Positions 8,297 to 21,700 of a stretch of DNA of 64,000 nucleotides are shown one piece after another (position 1 is the first letter of the stretch; each line of letters begins with the position of its first letter). Origin of the DNA: Henricia sp. BOLD:AAB3569 (Eukaryota > Echinodermata > Asteroidea > Spinulosida > Echinasteridae); the NCBI GenBank assembly GCA_037783545.1, contig JBBELK010000066.1:62001-126000 (forward strand), given 5' to 3'. A program made the translations under genes and the position numbers. The notes under the pieces are model-generated. The model saw only the letters and a program-made list of their open reading frames with translations. It did no database searches and was not told the origin of the DNA.

Positions 8297-9400
8297 GGTT
8301 ATTCCCCTAACCGTGGCTGTTGGGACACCCTGCGCATGCGCCGCGCTGGTGTACATTTGTACGGCCGTTGACTCACCCCAGATTGTGACGGGAATTAGGT
8401 CAAAGTGTGTCCCAAATGCCGGCAAATTTGGAAATCAAGGAATTTTTTAACCAACTTCAAATTTTGCATGCTCCAAACTGTATATATTCCGCACTTGTCA
8501 TGCAAAATTGACAGATTTTCGCTTGGAAATGACGGAGAAATTTCAGAGTTTAGGGAAAACGGAGCTCGGCTGCGTGGTTATTCCCCTAACCGTGGCTGTT
8601 GGGACACCCTGCGCATGCGCCGCGCTGGTGTACATTTGTACGGCCGTTGACTCACCCCAGATTGTGACGGGAATTAGGTCAAAGTGTGTCCCAAATGCCG
8701 ACAAATTTGGAAATCAAGGAATTTTCCAACCAACTTCAAATTTTGCATGCTCCAAACTGTATATATTCCGCACTTGTCATGCAAAATTGACAGATTTTCG
8801 CTGGGAAATGACGGAGAAATTTCAGAGTTTAGGGAAAACGGAGCTCGGCTGCGTGGTTATTCCCCTAACCGTGGCTGTTGGGACACCCTGCGCATGCGCC
8901 GCGCTGGTGTACATTTGTACGGCCGTTGACTCACCCCAGATTGTGACGAGAATTAGGTCAAAGTGTGTCCCAAATGCCGGCAAATTTGGAAATCAAGGAA
9001 TTTTCCAACCAACTTCAAATTTTGCATGCTCCAAACTGTATATATTCCGCACTTGTCATGCAAAATTAACAGATTTTCGCTGGGAAATGACGGAGAAATT
9101 TCAGAGTTTAGGGAAAACGGAGCTCGGCTGCGTGGTTATTCCCCTAACCGTGGCTGTTGGGACACCCTGCGCCGAGCTGGTGTACATTTGTACGGCCGTT
9201 GACTCACCCCAGATTGTGACGGGAATTAGGTCAAAGTGTGTCCCAAATGCCGGCAAATTTGGAATTCAAGGAATTTTCCAACCAACTTCAAATTTTGCAT
9301 GCTCCAAACTGTATATATTCCGCACTTGTCATGCAAAATTGACAGATTTTCGCTGGGAAATGACGGAGAAATTTCAGAGTTTAGGGAAAACGGAGCTCGG
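8297..9400 (+). repeat. L-D-R-I-T variant cassette, first occurrence
   Basis: A fixed order of monomer variants starts here: CGCTTGGAAATG, then GCCGACAAA, then GACGAGAATT with AAATTAACAG, then GGAATTCAAGG (an EcoRI site), then ATTACGTCAAAG with CGCTGGAAAATG. The same order returns at an offset of 4677 bp (register 13082 onward), including a shared AATTTTTTAACC at 8443 and 13120. It recurs in whole or part at about 13.8, 16.6, 18.8, 20.5 and 57.8 kb and, without the final members, at 62 kb. It is the most widely spread marker in the array. Confidence 0.85.
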
Positions 9401-12400
9401 CTGCGTGGTTATTCCCCTAACCGTGGCTGTTGGGACACCCTGCGCCGCGCTGGTGTACATTTGTACGGCCGTTGACTCACCCCAGATTGTGACGGGAATT
9501 ACGTCAAAGTGTGTCCCAAATGCCGGCAAATTTGGAAATCAAGGAATTTTCCAACCAACTTCAAATTTTGCATGCTCCAAACTGTATATATTCCGCACTT
9601 GTCATGCAAAATTGACAGATTTTCGCTGGAAAATGACGGAGAAATTTCAGAGTTTAGGGAAAACGGAGCTCGGCTGCGTGGTTATTCCCCTAACCGTGGC
9701 TGTTGGGACACCCTGCGCCGCGCTGATGTACATTTGTACGGCCGTTGACTCACCCCAGATTGTGACGGGAATTAGGTCAAAGTGTGTCCCAAATGCCGGC
9801 AAATTTGGAAATCAAGGAATTTTCCAACCAACTTCAAATTTTGCATGCTCCAAACTGTATATATTCCGCACTTGTCATGCAAAATTGACAGATTATCGCT
9901 GGAAAATGACGGAGAAATTTCAGAGTTTAGGGAAAACGGAGCTCGGCTGCGTGGTTATTCCCCTAACCGTGGCTGTTGGGACACCCTGCGCCGCGCTGGT
10001 GTACATTTGTACGGCCGTTGACTCACCCCAGATTGTGACGGGAATTAGGTCAAAGTGTGTCCCAAATGCCGGCAAATTTGGAAATCAAGGAATTTTCCAA
10101 CCAACTTCAAATTTTGCATGCTCCAAACTGTATATATTCCGCACTTGTCATGCAAAATTGACAGATTTTCGCTGGGAAATGACGGAGAAATTTCAGAGTT
10201 TAGGGAAAACGGAGCTCGGCTGCGTGGTTATTCCCCTAACCGTGGCTGTTGGGACACCCTGCGCATGCGCCGCGCTGGTGTACATTTGTACGGCCGTTGA
10301 CTCACCCCAGATTGTGAAGGGAATTAGGTCAAAGTGTGTCCCAAATGCCGGCAAATTTGGAAATCAAGGAATTTTCCAACCAACTTCAAATTTTGCATGC
10401 TCCAAACTGTATATATTCCGCACTTGTCATGCGAAATTGACAGATTTTCGCTGGGAAATGACGGAGAAATTTCAGAGTTTAGGGAAAACGGAGCTCGGCT
10501 GCGTGGTTATTCCCCTAACCGTGGCTGTTGGGACACCCTGCGCCGCGCTGAGGTACATTTGTACGGCCGTTGACTCACCCCAGATTGTGACGGGAATTAG
10601 GTCAAAGTGTGTCCCAAATGCCGGCAAATTTGGAAATCAAGGAATTTTCCAACCAACTTCAAATTTTGCATGCTCCAAACTGTATATATTCCGCACTTGT
10701 CATGCAAAATTGACAGATTATCGCTGGGAAATGACGGAGAAATTTCAGAGTTTAGGGAAAACGGAGCTCGGCTGCGTGGTTATTCCCCTAACCGTGGCTG
10801 TTGGGACACCCTGCGCCGCGCTGGTGTACATTTGTACGGCCGTTGACTCACCCCAGATTGTGACGGGAATTAGGTCAAAGTGTGTCCCAAATGCCGGCAA
10901 ATTTGGAATTCAAGGAATTTTCCAACCAACTTCAAATTTTGCATGCTCCAAACTGTATATATTCCGCACTTGTCATGCAAAATTGACAGATTTTCGCTGG
11001 GAAATGACGGAGAAATTTCAGAGTTTAGGGAAAACGGAGCTCGGCTGCGTGGTTATTCCCCTAACCGTGGCTGTTGGGACACCCTGCGCCGCGCTGGTGT
11101 ACATTTGTACGGCCGTTGACTCACCCCAGATTGTGACGGGAATTACGTCAAAGTGTGTCCCAAATGCCGGCAAATTTGGAAATCAAGGAATTTTCCAACC
11201 AACTTCAAATTTTGCATGCTCCAAACTGTATATATTCCGCACTTGTCATGCAAAATTGACAGATTTTCGCTGGAAAATGACGGAGAAATTTCAGAGTTTA
11301 GGGAAAACGGAGCTCGGCTGCGTGGTTATTCCCCTAACCGTGGCTGTTGGGACACCCTGCGCCGCGCTGGTGTACATTTGTACGGCCGTTGACTCACCCC
11401 AGATTGTGACGGGAATTAGGTCAAAGTGTGTCCCAAATGCCGGCAAATTTGGAAATCAAGGAATTTTCCAACCAACTTCAAATTTTGCATGCTCCAAACT
11501 GTATATATTCCGCACTTGTCATGCAAAATTGACAGATTATCGCTGGAAAATGACGGAGAAATTTCAGAGTTTAGGGAAAACGGAGCTCGGCTGCGTGGTT
11601 ATTCCCCTAACCGTGGCTGTTGGGACACCCTGCGCCGCGCTGGTGTACATTTGTACGGCCGTTGACTCACCCCAGATTGTGACGGGAATTAGGTCAAAGT
11701 GTGTCCCAAATGCCGGCAAATTTGGAAATCAAGGAATTTTCCAACCAACTTCAAATTTTGCATGCTCCAAACTGTATATATTCCGCACTTGTCATGCAAA
11801 ATTGACAGATTTTCGCTGGGAAATGACGGAGAAATTTCAGAGTTTAGGGAAAACGGAGCTCGGCTGCGTGGTTATTCCCCTAACCGTGGCTGTTGGGACA
11901 CCCTGCGCATGCGCCGCGCTGGTGTACATTTGTACGGCCGTTGACTCACCCCAGATTGTGAAGGGAATTAGGTCAAAGTGTGTCCCAAATGCCGGCAAAT
12001 TTGGAAATCAAGGAATTTTCCAACCAACTTCAAATTTTGCATGCTCCAAACTGTATATATTCCGCACTTGTCATGCGAAATTGACAGATTTTCGCTGGGA
12101 AATGACGGAGAAATTTCAGAGTTTAGGGAAAACGGAGCTCGGCTTCGTGGTTATTCCCCTAACCGTGGCTGTTGGGACACCCTGCGCCGCGCTGAGGTAC
12201 ATTTGTACGGCCGTTGACTCACCCCAGATTGTGACGGGAATTAGGTCAAAGTGTGTCCCAAATGCCGGCAAATTTGGAAATCAAGGAATTTTCCAACCAA
12301 CTTCAAATTTTGCATGCTCCAAACTGTATATATTCCGCACTTGTCATGCAAAATTGACAGATTATCGCTGGAAAATGACGGAGAAATTTCAGAGTTTAGG

Positions 12401-12421
12401 GAAAACGGAGCTCGGCTGCGT
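9134..12421 (+). repeat. 1644-bp higher-order repeat (6-mer), two tandem copies
   Basis: Copies run 9134-10777 and 10778-12421, each five 273-bp monomers plus one 279-bp monomer. In order they carry GGAATTCAAGG; ATTACGTCAAAG with CGCTGGAAAATG; GATTATCGCTGG; a plain 279-bp form; GAAGGGAATT with CATGCGAAATTG and GCTGAGGTAC; and GATTATCGC. I saw four differences between the copies (near 9726/11370, 10501/12145, 10725/12369 and 10820/12464), so identity is well above 99 per cent. Confidence 0.9.
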
Positions 12422-13810
12422 GGTTATTCCCCTAACCGTGGCTGTTGGGACACCCTGCGCCGCGCTGAGGTACATTTGTACGGCCGTTGACTCACCCCAG
12501 ATTGTGACGGGAATTAGGTCAAAGTGTGTCCCAATTGCCGGCAAATTTGGAAATCAAGGAATTTTCCAACCAACTTCAAATTTTGCATGCTCCAAACTGT
12601 ATATATTCCGCACTTGTCATGCAAAATTGACAGATTTTCGCTTGGAAATGACGGAGAAATTTCAGAGTTTAGGGAAAACGGAGCTCGGCTGCGTGGTTAT
12701 TCCCCTAACCGTGGCTGTTGGGACACCCTGCGCATGCGCCGCGCTGGTGTACATTTGTACGGCCGTTGACTCACCCCAGATTGTGACGGGAATTAGGTCA
12801 AAGTGTGTCCCAAATGCCGGCAAATTTGGAAATCAAGGAATTTTCCAACCAACTTCAAATTTTGCATGCTCCAAACTGTATATATTCCGCACTTGTCATG
12901 CAAAATTGACAGATTTTAGCTGGGAAATGACGGAGAAATTTCAGAGTTTAGGGAAAACGGAGCTCGGCTGCGTGGTTATTCCCCTAACCGTGGCTGTTGG
13001 GACACCCTGCGCATGCGCCGCGCTGGTGTACATTTGTACGGCCGTTGACTCACCCCAGATTGTGACGGGAATTAGGTCAAAGTGTGTCCCAAATGCCGGC
13101 AAATTTGGAAATCAAGGAATTTTTTAACCAACTTCAAATTTTGCATGCTCCAAACTGTATATATTCCGCACTTGTCATGCAAAATTGACAGATTTTCGCT
13201 TGGAAATGACGGAGAAATTTCAGAGTTTAGGGAAAACGGAGCTCGGCTGCGTGGTTATTCCCCTAACCGTGGCTGTTGGGACACCCTGCGCATGCGCCGC
13301 GCTGGTGTACATTTGTACGGCCGTTGACTCACCCCAGATTGTGACGGGAATTAGGTCAAAGTGTGTCCCAAATGCCGACAAATTTGGAAATCAAGGAATT
13401 TTCCAACCAACTTCAAATTTTGCATGCTCCAAACTGTATATATTCCGCACTTGTCATGCAAAATTGACAGATTTTCGCTGGGAAATGACGGAGAAATTTC
13501 AGAGTTTAGGGAAAACGGAGCTCGGCTGCGTGGTTATTCCCCTAACCGTGGCTGTTGGGACACCCTGCGCATGCGCCGCGCTGGTGTACATTTGTACGGC
13601 CGTTGACTCACCCCAGATTGTGACGAGAATTAGGTCAAAGTGTGTCCCAAATGCCGGCAAATTTGGAAATCAAGGAATTTTCCAACCAACTTCAAATTTT
13701 GCATGCTCCAAACTGTATATATTCCGCACTTGTCATGCAAAATTAACAGATTTTCGCTGGGAAATGACGGAGAAATTTCAGAGTTTAGGGAAAACGGAGC
13801 TCGGCTGCGT

Positions 13811-16800
13811 GGTTATTCCCCTAACCGTGGCTGTTGGGACACCCTGCGCATGCGCCGCGCTGGTGTACATTTGTACGGCCGTTGACTCACCCCAGATTGT
13901 GACGGGAATTAGGTCAAAGTGTGTCCCAAATGCCGGCAAATTTGGAATTCAAGGAATTTTCCAACCAACTTCAAATTTTGCATGCTCCAAACTGTATATA
14001 TTCCGCACTTGTCATGCAAAATTGACAGATTTTCGCTGGGAAATGACGGAGAAATTTCAGAGTTTAGGGAAAACGGAGCTCGGCTGCGTGGTTATTCCCC
14101 TAACCGTGGCTGTTGGGACACCCTGCGCCGCGCTGGTGTACATTTGTACGGCCGTTGACTCACCCCAGATTGTGACGGGAATTACGTCAAAGTGTGTCCC
14201 AAATGCCGGCAAATTTGGAAATCAAGGAATTTTCCAACCAACTTCAAATTTTGCATGCTCCAAACTGTATATATTCCGCACTTGTCATGCAAAATTGACA
14301 GATTTTCGCTGGAAAATGACGGAGAAATTTCAGAGTTTAGGGAAAACGGAGCTCGGCTGCGTGGTTATTCCCCTAACCGTGGCTGTTGGGACACCCTGCG
14401 CCGCGCTGGTGTACATTTGTACGGCCGTTGACTCACCCCAGATTGTGACGGGAATTAGGTCAAAGTGTGTCCCAAATGCCGGCAAATTTGGAAATCAAGG
14501 AATTTTCCAACCAACTTCAAATTTTGCATGCTCCAAACTGTATATATTCCGCACTTGTCATGCAAAATTGACAGATTTTCGCTTGGAAATGACGGAGAAA
14601 TTTCAGAGTTTAGGGAAAACGGAGCTCGGCTGCGTGGTTATTCCCCTAACCGTGGCTGTTGGGACACCCTGCGCATGCGCCGCGCTGGTGTACATTTGTA
14701 CGGCCGTTGACTCACCCCAGATTGTGACGGGAATTAGGTCAAAGTGTGTCCCAAATGCCGGCAAATTTGGAAATCAAGGAATTTTCCAACCAACTTCAAA
14801 TTTTGCATGCTCCAAACTGTATATATTCCGCACTTGTCATGCAAAATTGACAGATTTTCGCTTGGAAATGACGGAGAAATTTCAGAGTTTAGGGAAAACG
14901 GAGCTCGGCTGCGTGGTTATTCCCCTAACCGTGGCTGTTGGGACACCCTGCGCATGCGCCGCGCTGGTGTACATTTGTACGGCCGTTGACTCACCCCAGA
15001 TTGTGACGGGAATTAGGTCAAAGTGTGTCCCAAATGCCGACAAATTTGGAAATCAAGGAATTTTCCAACCAACTTCAAATTTTGCATGCTCCAAACTGTA
15101 TATATTCCGCACTTGTCATGCAAAATTGACAGATTTTCGCTTGGAAATGACGGAGAAATTTCAGAGTTTAGGGAAAACGGAACTCGGCTGCGTGGTTATT
15201 CCCCTAACCGTGGCTGTTGGGACACCCTGCGCATGCGCCGCGCTGGTGTACATTTGTACGGCCGTTGACTCACCCCATATTGTGACGAGAATTAGGTCAA
15301 AGTGTGTCCCAAATGCCGGCAAATTTGGAAATCAAGGAATTTTCCAACCAACTTCAAATTTTGCATGCTCCAAACTGTATATATTCCGCACTTGTCATGC
15401 AAAATTAACAGATTTTCGCTGGGAAATGACGGAGAAATTTCAGAGTTTAGGGAAAACGGAGCTCGGCTGCGTGGTTATTCCCCTAACCGTGGCTGTTGGG
15501 ACACCCTGCGCATGCGCCGCGCTGGTGTACATTTGTACGGCCGTTGACTCACCCCAGATTGTGACGGGAATTAGGTCAAAGTGTGTCCCAAATGCCGGCA
15601 AATTTGGAAATCAAGGAATTTTTCAACTACATTCAAATTTTGCATGCTCCAAACTGTATATATTCCGCACTTGTCATGCAAAATTGACAGATTTTCGCTG
15701 GGAAATGACGGAGAAATTTCAGAGTTTAGGGAAAACGGAGCTCGGCTGCGTGGTTATTCCCCTAACCGTGGCTGTTGGGACACCCTGCGCATGCGCCGCG
15801 CTGGTGTACATTTGTACGGCCGTTGACTCACCCCAGATTGTGACGGGAATTAGGTCAAAGTGTGTCCCAAATGCCGGCAACTTTGGAAATCAAGGAATTT
15901 TTCAACCAACTTCAAATTTTGCATGCTCCAAACTGTATATATTCCGCACTTGTCATGCAAAATTGACAGATTTTCGCTGGGAAATGACGGAGAAATTTCA
16001 GAGTTTAGGGAAAACGGAGCTCGGCTGCGTGGTTATTCCCCTAACCGTGGCTGTTGGGACACCCTGCGCCGCGCTGGTGTACATTTGTACGGCCGTTGAC
16101 TCACCCCAGATTGTGACGGGAATTAGGTCAAAGTGTGTCCCAAATGCCGGCAAATTTGGAAATCAAGGAATTTTCCAACCAACTTCAAATTTCGCATGCT
16201 CCAAACTGTATATATTCCGCACTTGTCATGCAAAATTGACAGATTTTCGCTGGGAAATGACGGAGAAATTTCAGAGTTTAGGGAAAACGGAGCTCGGCTG
16301 CGTGGTTATTCCCCTAACCGTGGCTGTTGGGACACCCTGCGCCGCGCTGGTGTACATTTGTACGGCCGTTGACTCACCTCAGATTGTGACGGGAATTAGG
16401 TCAAAGTGTGTCCCAAATGCCGGCAAATTTGGAAATCAAGGAATTTTTCAACCAACTTCAAATTTTGCATACTCCAAACTGTATATATTCCGCACTTGTC
16501 ATGCAAAATTGACAGATTTTCGCTGGGAAATGACGGAGAAATTTCAGAGTTTAGGGAAAACGGAGCTCGGCTGCGTGGTTATTCCCCTAACCGTGGCTGT
16601 TGGGACACCCTGCGCATGCGCCGCGCTGGTGTACATTTGTACGGCCGTTGACTCACCCCAGATTGTGACGGGAATTAGGTCAAAGTGTGTCCCAAATGCC
16701 GGCAAATTTGGAATTCAAGGAATTTTCCAACCAACTTCAAATTTTGCATGCTCCAAACTGTATATATTCCGCACTTGTCATGCAAAATTGACAGATTTTC

Positions 16801-18346
16801 GCTGGGAAATGACGGAGAAATTTCAGAGTTTAGGGAAAACGGAGCTCGGCTGCGTGGTTATTCCCCTAACCGTGGCTGTTGGGACACCCTGCGCCGCGCT
16901 GGTGTACATTTGTACGGCCGTTGACTCACCCCAGATTGTGACGGGAATTACGTCAAAGTGTGTCCCAAATGCCGGCAAATTTGGAAATCAAGGAATTTTC
17001 CAACCAACTTCAAATTTTGCATGCTCCAAACTGTATATATTCCGCACTTGTCATGCAAAATTGACAGATTTTCGCTGGAAAATGACGGAGAAATTTCAGA
17101 GTTTAGGGAAAACGGAGCTCGGCTGCGTGGTTATTCCCCTAACCGTGGCTGTTGGGACACCCTGCGCCGCGCTGGTGTACATTTGTACGGCCGTTGACTC
17201 ACCCCAGATTGTGACGGGAATTAGGTCAAAGTGTGTCGCAAATGCCGGCAAATTTGGAAATCAAGGAATTTTCCAACCAACTTCAAATTTTGCATGCTCC
17301 AAACTGTATATATTCCGCACTTGTCATGCAAAATTGACAGATTTTCGCTTGGAAATGACGGAGAAATTTCAGAGTTTAGGGAAAACGGAGCTCGGCTGCG
17401 TGGTTATTCCCCTAACCGTGGCTGTTGGGACACCCTGCGCATGCGCCGCGCTGGTGTACATTTGTACGGCCGTTGACTCACCCCAGATTGTGACGGGAAT
17501 TAGGTCAAAGTGTGTCCCAAATGCCGGCAAATTTGGAAATCAAGGAATTTTCCAACCAACTTCAAATTTTGCATGCTCCAAACTGTATATATTCCGCACT
17601 TGTCATGCAAAATTGACAGATTTTCGCTTGGAAATGACGGAGAAATTTCAGAGTTTAGGGAAAACGGAGCTCGGCTGCGTGGTTATTCCCCTAACCGTGG
17701 CTGTTGGGACACCCTGCGCATGCGCCGCGCTGGTGTACATTTGTACGGCCGTTGACTCACCCCAGATTGTGACGGGAATTAGGTCAAAGTGTGTCCCAAA
17801 TGCCGACAAATTTGGAAATCAAGGAATTTTCCAACCAACTTCAAATTTTGCATGCTCCAAACTGTATATATTCCGCACTTGTCATGCAAAATTGACAGAT
17901 TTTCGCTTGGAAATGACGGAGAAATTTCAGAGTTTAGGGAAAACGGAACTCGGCTGCGTGGTTATTCCCCTAACCGTGGCTGTTGGGACACCCTGCGCAT
18001 GCGCCGCGCTGGTGTACATTTGTACGGCCGTTGACTCACCCCATATTGTGACGAGAATTAGGTCAAAGTGTGTCCCAAATGCCGGCAAATTTGGAAATCA
18101 AGGAATTTTCCAACCAACTTCAAATTTTGCATGCTCCAAACTGTATATATTCCGCACTTGTCATGCAAAATTAACAGATTTTCGCTGGGAAATGACGGAG
18201 AAATTTCAGAGTTTAGGGAAAACGGAGCTCGGCTGCGTGGTTATTCCCCTAACCGTGGCTGTTGGGACACCCTGCGCATGCGCCGCGCTGGTGTACATTT
18301 GTACGGCCGTTGACTCACCCCAGATTGTGACGGGAATTAGGTCAAA
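13811..18346 (+). repeat. 10-mer higher-order block with 2766-bp offset
   Basis: Monomers registering at 13919, 14192, 14465, 14744, 15023 and 15302 recur at 16685, 16958, 17231, 17510, 17789 and 18068. Both series show the EcoRI variant, the ACGTCA variant, three TTGGAAATG monomers, a GCCGACAAA monomer with ACGGAACTCGG, then CCCATATTGTGACGAG. Four intervening monomers (registers 15581 to 16406) carry private marks such as TTCAACTACATTC and GCATACTCC. Most units here are the 279-bp form. A shorter return of the series follows from 18347, with CCCCGAACC near 18526. Confidence 0.88.
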
Positions 18347-18796
18347 GTGTGTCCCAAATGCCGGCAAATTTGGAAATCAAGGAATTTTCCAACCAACTTC
18401 AAATTTTGCATGCTCCAAACTGTATATATTCCGCACTTGTCATGCAAAATTGACAGATTTTCGCTTGGAAATGACGGAGAAATTTCAGAGTTTAGGGAAA
18501 ACGGAGCTCGGCTGCGTGGTTATTCCCCGAACCGTGGCTGTTGGGACACCCTGCGCATGCGCCGCGCTGGTGTACATTTGTACGGCCGTTGACTCACCCC
18601 ATATTGTGACGAGAATTAGGTCAAAGTGTGTCCCAAATGCCGGCAAATTTGGAAATCAAGGAATTTTCCAACCAACTTCAAATTTTGCATGCTCCAAACT
18701 GTATATATTCCGCACTTGTCATGCAAAATTAACAGATTTTCGCTGGGAAATGACGGAGAAATTTAAGAGTTTAGGGAAAACGGAGCTCGGCTGCGT

Positions 18797-21700
18797 GGTT
18801 ATTCCCCTAACCGTGGCTGTTGGGACACCCTGCGCATGCGCCGCGCTGGTGTACATTTGTACGGCCGTTGACTCACCCCAGATTGTGACGGGAATTAGGT
18901 CAAAGTGTGTCCCAAATGCCGGCAAATTTGGAATTCAAGGAATTTTCCAACCAACTTCAAATTTTGCATGCTCCAAACTGTATATATTCCGCACTTGTCA
19001 TGCAAAATTGACAGATTTTCGCTGGGAAATGACGGAGAAATTTCAGAGTTTAGGGAAAACGGAGCTCGGCTGCGTGGTTATTCCCCTAACCGTGGCTGTT
19101 GGGACACCCTGCGCCGCGCTGGTGTACATTTGTACGGCCGTTGACTCACCCCAGATTGTGACGGGAATTACGTCAAAGTGTGTCCCAAATGCCGGCAAAT
19201 TTGGAAATCAAGGAATTTTCCAACCAACTTCAAATTTTGCATGCTCCAAACTGTATATATTCCGCACTTGTCATGCAAAATTGACAGATTTTCGCTGGAA
19301 AATGACGGAGAAATTTCAGAGTTTAGGGAAAACGGAGCTCGGCTGCGTGGTTATTCCCCTAATCGTGGCTGTTGGGACACCCTGCGCATGCGCCGCGCTG
19401 GTGTACATTTGTACGGCCGTTGACTCACCCCAGAGTGTGACGGGAATTAGGTCAAAGTGTGTCCCAAATGCCGGCAAATTTGGAAATCAAGGAATTTTCC
19501 AACCAACTTCAAATTTTGCATGCTCCAAACTGTATATATTCCGCACTTGTCATGCAAAATTGACAGATTTTCGTTGGGAAATGACAGAGAAATTTCAGAG
19601 TTTAGGAAAAACGGAGCTCGGCTGCGTGGTTATTCCCCTAACCGTGGCTGTTAGGACACCCTGCGCATGCGCCGCGCTGGTGTATATTTGTACGGCCGTT
19701 GACTCACCCCAGATTGTGACGGGAATTAGGTCAAAGTGTGTCCCAAATGCCGGCAAATTTGGAAATCAAGGAATTTTCCAACCAACTTCAAATTTTGCAT
19801 GCTCCAAACTGTATATATTCCGCACTTGTCATGCAAAATTTACAGATTTTCGCTGGGAAATGACGGAGAAATTTCAGAGTTTAGGGAAAACGGGGCTCGG
19901 CTGCGTGGTTATTCCCCTAACCGTGGCTGTTGGGACACCCTGCGCATGCGCCGCGCTGGTGTACATTTGTACCGCCGTTGACTCACCCCAGATTGTGACG
20001 GGAATTAGGTCAAAGTGTGTCCCAAATGCCGCCAAATTTGGAAATCAAGGAATTTTCCAACCAACTTCAAATTTTGCATGCTCCAAACTGTATATATTCC
20101 GCACTTGTCATGCAAAATTGACAGATTTTCGCTGGGAAATGACGGAGAAATTTTAGAGTTTAGGGAAAACGGAGCTCGGCTGCGTGGTTATTCCCCTAAC
20201 CGTGGCTGTTGGGACACCATGCGCCGCGCTTGTGTACATTTGTACGGCCGTTGACTCACCCCAGATTGTGACGTGAATTAGGTCAAAGTGTGTCCCAAAT
20301 GCCGGCAAATTTGGAAATCAAGGAATTTTCCAACCAACTTCAAATTTTGCATGCTCCAAACTGTATATATTCCGCACTTGTCATGCAAAATTGACAGATT
20401 TTCGCTGGGAAATGACGGAGAAATTTTTAGAGTTTAGGGAAAACGGAGCTCGGCTGCGTGGTTATTCCCCTAACCGTGGCTGTTGGGACACCCTGCGCAT
20501 GCGCCGCGCTGGTGTACATTTGTACGGCCGTTGACTCACCCCAGATTGTGACGGGAATTAGGTCAAAGTGTGTCCCAAATGCCGGCAAATTTGGAAATCA
20601 AGGAATTTTCCAACCAACTTCAAATTTTGCATGCTCCAAACTGTATATATTCCGCACTTGTCATGCAAAATTGACAGATTTTCGCTTGGAAATGACGGAG
20701 AAATTTCAGAGTTTAGGGAAAACGGAGCTCGGCTGCGTGGTTATTCCCCTAACCGTGGCTGTTGGGACACCCTGCGCATGCGCCGCGCTGGTGTACATTT
20801 GTACGGCCGTTGACTCACCCCAGATTGTGACGGGAATTAGGTCAAAGTGTGTCCCAAATGCCGACAAATTTGGAAATCAAGGAATTTTCCAACCAACTTC
20901 AAATGTTGCATGCTCCAAACTGTATATATTCCGCACTTGTCATGCAAAATTGACAGATTTTCGCTTGGAAATGACGGAGAATATTCAGAGTTTAGGGAAA
21001 ACGGAGCTCGGCTGCGTGGTTATTCCCCTAACCGTGGCTGTTGGGACACCCTGCGCATGCGCCGCGCTGGTGTACATTTGTACGGCCGTTGACTCACCCC
21101 AGATTGTGACGAGAATTAGGTCAAAGTGTGTCCCAAATGCCGGCAAATTTGGAAATCAAGGAATTTTCCAACCAACTTCAAATTTTGCATGCTCCAAACT
21201 GTATATATTCCGCACTTGTCATGCAAAATTAACAGATTTTCGCTGGGAAATGACGGAGAAATTTCAGAGTTTAGGGAAAACGGAGCTCGGCTGCGTGGTT
21301 ATTCCCCTAACCGTGGCTGTTAGGACACCCTGCGCATGCGCCGCGCTGGTGTACATTTGTACGGCCGTTGACTCACCCCAGATTGTGACGGGAATTAGGT
21401 CAAAGTGTGTCCCAAATGCCGGCAAATTTGGAATTCAAGGAATTTTCCAACCAACTTCAAATTTTGCATGCTCCAAACTGTATATATTCCGCACTTGTCA
21501 TGCAAAATTGACAGATTTTCGCTGGGAAATGACGGAGAAATTTCAGAGTTTAGGGAAAACGGAGCTCGGCTCCGTGGTTATTCCCCTAACCGTGGCTGTT
21601 GGGACACCCTGCGCCGCGCTGGTGTACATTTGTACGGCCGTTGACTCACCCCAGATTGTGACGGGAATTACGTCAAAGTGTGTCCCAAATGCCGGCAAAT

